From: Tamlana flava | GTDB lineage: Bacteria; Bacteroidota; Bacteroidia; Flavobacteriales; Flavobacteriaceae | Direction: 5' to 3' | Assembly: GCF_041287255.1 (NCBI RefSeq) | Contig: NZ_JBGGTX010000002.1 | Location: 930,001-994,000 of the forward strand | Length of the DNA: 64,000 nt | In this document: in pieces, positions 62,866-64,000 of the stretch | Position numbering within the stretch: the first letter of the stretch is position 1 | How the letters are laid out: each line of letters begins with the position of its first letter | Program-made: the position numbers and the translations under genes | The notes under the pieces: generated by a model | The model's database searches: none | The model's input: the letters and a program-made list of their open reading frames with translations, nothing else | Told to the model about the DNA's origin: nothing

Positions 62866-62970
62866 AAAATAAAAACGGGATATGTCTAGTTTTTAGTTGT
62901 GTCGTCTTATAAATATAATCTATATTTTGCTATAAAAAAATCCCAACATTTTTGTTGGGATTTTTATTTG
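62866..62970 (-). repeat. Direct repeat copy 2 (terminator-bearing)
   Basis: Shares the AAATATAATCTATATTTTG core and hairpin tail with 59972-60076; the two copies flank the transporter and the small membrane protein. Confidence 0.75.
62934..62965. terminator. Terminator hairpin in repeat copy 2
   Basis: TCCCAACA (62941-62948) pairs perfectly with TGTTGGGA (62953-62960) around four T, with A-run and T-run flanks, so it can work in both directions. Confidence 0.82.
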
Positions 62971-63084
62971 AGTGGAGATGCGATTTTCTTCATTTTGACT
63001 GAGTTCAATACGATAGAAAATCGGATTGACGTTGAGAAATTATTTCCGAATCACTTTCACATTCATTTCCTCCATTTTTTTGTT

Positions 63085-63424
63085 GGACAACAGAGAAGGC
63101 GCGCCAAACATCTGTGTCCTTAATTAATATGATAGTACATTCTGTTTCACAATAAATGGTGTATAGAGAATATGTGCCTAATTTTATTGCCTTACACCAA
63201 AGGCCATGTCCTGAAAAAACTTAATTTCTGTGGCTTCATTGGCACCTGTACGCCATACTGTGTCATTGGGGGCAAGTGTGCTTAATTCCCGTTCTTTAAG
63301 TTGGGACCTGCTATAAATCACCTTGGCCATAGGAGCTGCATTTCTAACGGTTCTGCAATAGGCAATGTAAAGGGGCTTTTGTCCAATCCTGAGAATTTTT
63401 GCTGCTAAAAATATTAAGGTTATT
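63085..63424 (-). pseudogene. DUF2911 pseudogene
   Basis: A decayed relative of the DUF2911 gene at 56598. In one frame the central part reads KVIYSRSQLKERELSTLAP, VWRTGANEATEIKFF; a frameshift near the start separates it from QQKFSGLDKSPF, and after a stop the match continues in another frame as GTYSLYTIYCETECTIILIKD and DTDVWRAF. The signal peptide is mostly lost, and the last third of the domain is missing. At least two frameshifts and a stop rule out function. A Cys replaces the Pro-Gly region of the intact copy. Confidence 0.88.
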
Positions 63425-63513
63425 CTTTATAATGTCTTAAAGATAAGTGCAAATCATCTTAAAATTCTTATAAAAGTTAGTCTAAAATGTTAAAGTTGCG
63501 ATTCAGGATAACA

Positions 63514-64000
63514 CTACTTTTTAATGAATTTTACGGATTCACGACCGGTATTGTTATGAAGATTTATAAAATATGTGCCAGATGGCAAATCTTCAAGATT
63601 AAAGGTATAATCTTTTTTTGTTTTTGATAAAATGATATCTCTAGCCAATTGTCTGATGAATTTTCCGTTGACATCATAAAGCTCCATAAGCAAATTATCA
63701 TCCGATTCGAACACAATACTAAATTCCAATATCGATTCAATGGGATTGCTTTTTAGGGAGGTATTTAATTTGGTTCTATTTTTTTCGCCAAAAGGCTCAA
63801 TGCCCAAAGGGGTTTCCGTATACTTGTAGAGGGAAGTCCCGCTTGCGTAGGCCAATGTTGGGCTTATAATGAATATGCGGTTTAAGTTACTGCCGATATT
63901 TAAGTTTGTCCAAGTTTGACCGCCATTTAAAGTTTCATAAAAACCAGTAGAGTGTCCACCCATCCACCCATGGTTTTCATCAATAAAGCCAACAGCCTGT
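63514..64000 (-). CDS. Secreted Ycf48/propeller-type protein with type IX sorting domain, C-terminal part
   Basis: Gene cut by the right edge; about 162 residues are visible. They begin with an Asp-box/Ycf48-type blade (GWMGGHSTGFYETLNGGQTWTN) and end in a type A Por sorting domain (about the last 85 residues: NPIESILEFSIVFESDDNLLMELYDVNGKFIRQL, DLPSGTYFINLHNNTGRESVKFIKK), the tag used for export by the type IX secretion system. The start codon is outside the window. Function of the propeller is unknown. Confidence 0.85.
   Translation of the reverse strand, partial: QAVGFIDENHGWMGGHSTGFYETLNGGQTWTNLNIGSNLNRIFIISPTLAYASGTSLYKYTETPLGIEPFGEKNRTKLNTSLKSNPIESILEFSIVFESDDNLLMELYDVNGKFIRQLARDIILSKTKKDYTFNLEDLPSGTYFINLHNNTGRESVKFIKK

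Larger units (their letters stand above)
62730..63513. other. Intergenic region with repeat and pseudogene
   Basis: 784 bp between the transporter and the T9SS protein gene. It holds repeat copy 2 (62866-62970) and the DUF2911 pseudogene (63085-63424). The remaining parts, 62730-62865 and 63425-63513, show no feature. Confidence 0.7.

Noticed and set aside
62899..63123. 74-residue open frame on the plus strand
   Set aside because: It runs through repeat copy 2 and the end of the DUF2911 pseudogene, antisense to recognisable remnants.

Overview
The window is AT-rich chromosomal DNA from a member of the Bacteroidota, most likely a marine Flavobacteriaceae. The evidence is a SusC/SusD pair, a FecR/ECF-sigma/TonB-receptor signalling locus, a type IX secretion (Por) C-terminal sorting domain, many lipoproteins, and promoters of the Bacteroidetes -33 TTG / -7 TAnnTTTG type. 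No tRNA, rRNA, CRISPR array or intact insertion sequence was seen.

Layout. 1-2000: the 5' part of rarA, a rhomboid protease and rlmB. 2065-10801 (minus strand): an outer-membrane uptake locus (SusC, SusD, two lipoproteins) preceded by a lone BamA/TamA-type barrel protein. 10906-28322: one almost uninterrupted str/S10/spc/alpha ribosomal superoperon (rpsL to rplQ with fusA, secY, infA and rpoA; no tuf, adk or map). It is broken by an intrinsic-terminator-like hairpin before rplC, by a terminator overlapping a new promoter before rpsD, and by several structured gaps. 28351-32369: carA, eno and gltA, each with its own signals. 32437-39803: two guanidino-modifying enzymes (a dimethylarginine-hydrolase-like protein and CtlX), an NmrA-type protein, a TPR sensor kinase and argS.

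39848-46371 holds the most interesting locus: an ECF sigma factor, a cation-diffusion-facilitator-like protein, a FecR anti-sigma factor and an STN-domain TonB receptor, with a divergent repeat-built lipoprotein. A matching two-part promoter (GGGTAGGAA, 14 bases, CTGTTWTATA) stands in front of both the lipoprotein and the fecR-receptor pair. This makes a self-contained, probably autoregulated cell-surface signalling regulon with no known ligand.

46435-58374 is mostly housekeeping and small accessory genes: ffh, folD, a lipoprotein esterase, rluF, a cupin-hydrolase pair, a YitT protein, a HerA-like ATPase, queE, DUF2911, DUF202 and an SDR. From about 58388 to the end the sequence looks like an accessory, decaying region: small membrane and secreted proteins of unknown role, a GC-richer stretch with long hairpins, two direct copies of a ~105 bp terminator-bearing repeat flanking an SLC12-like transporter, a frameshifted DUF2911 pseudogene related to the intact copy 6 kb away, and the C-terminal end of a secreted propeller protein with a type IX sorting domain.
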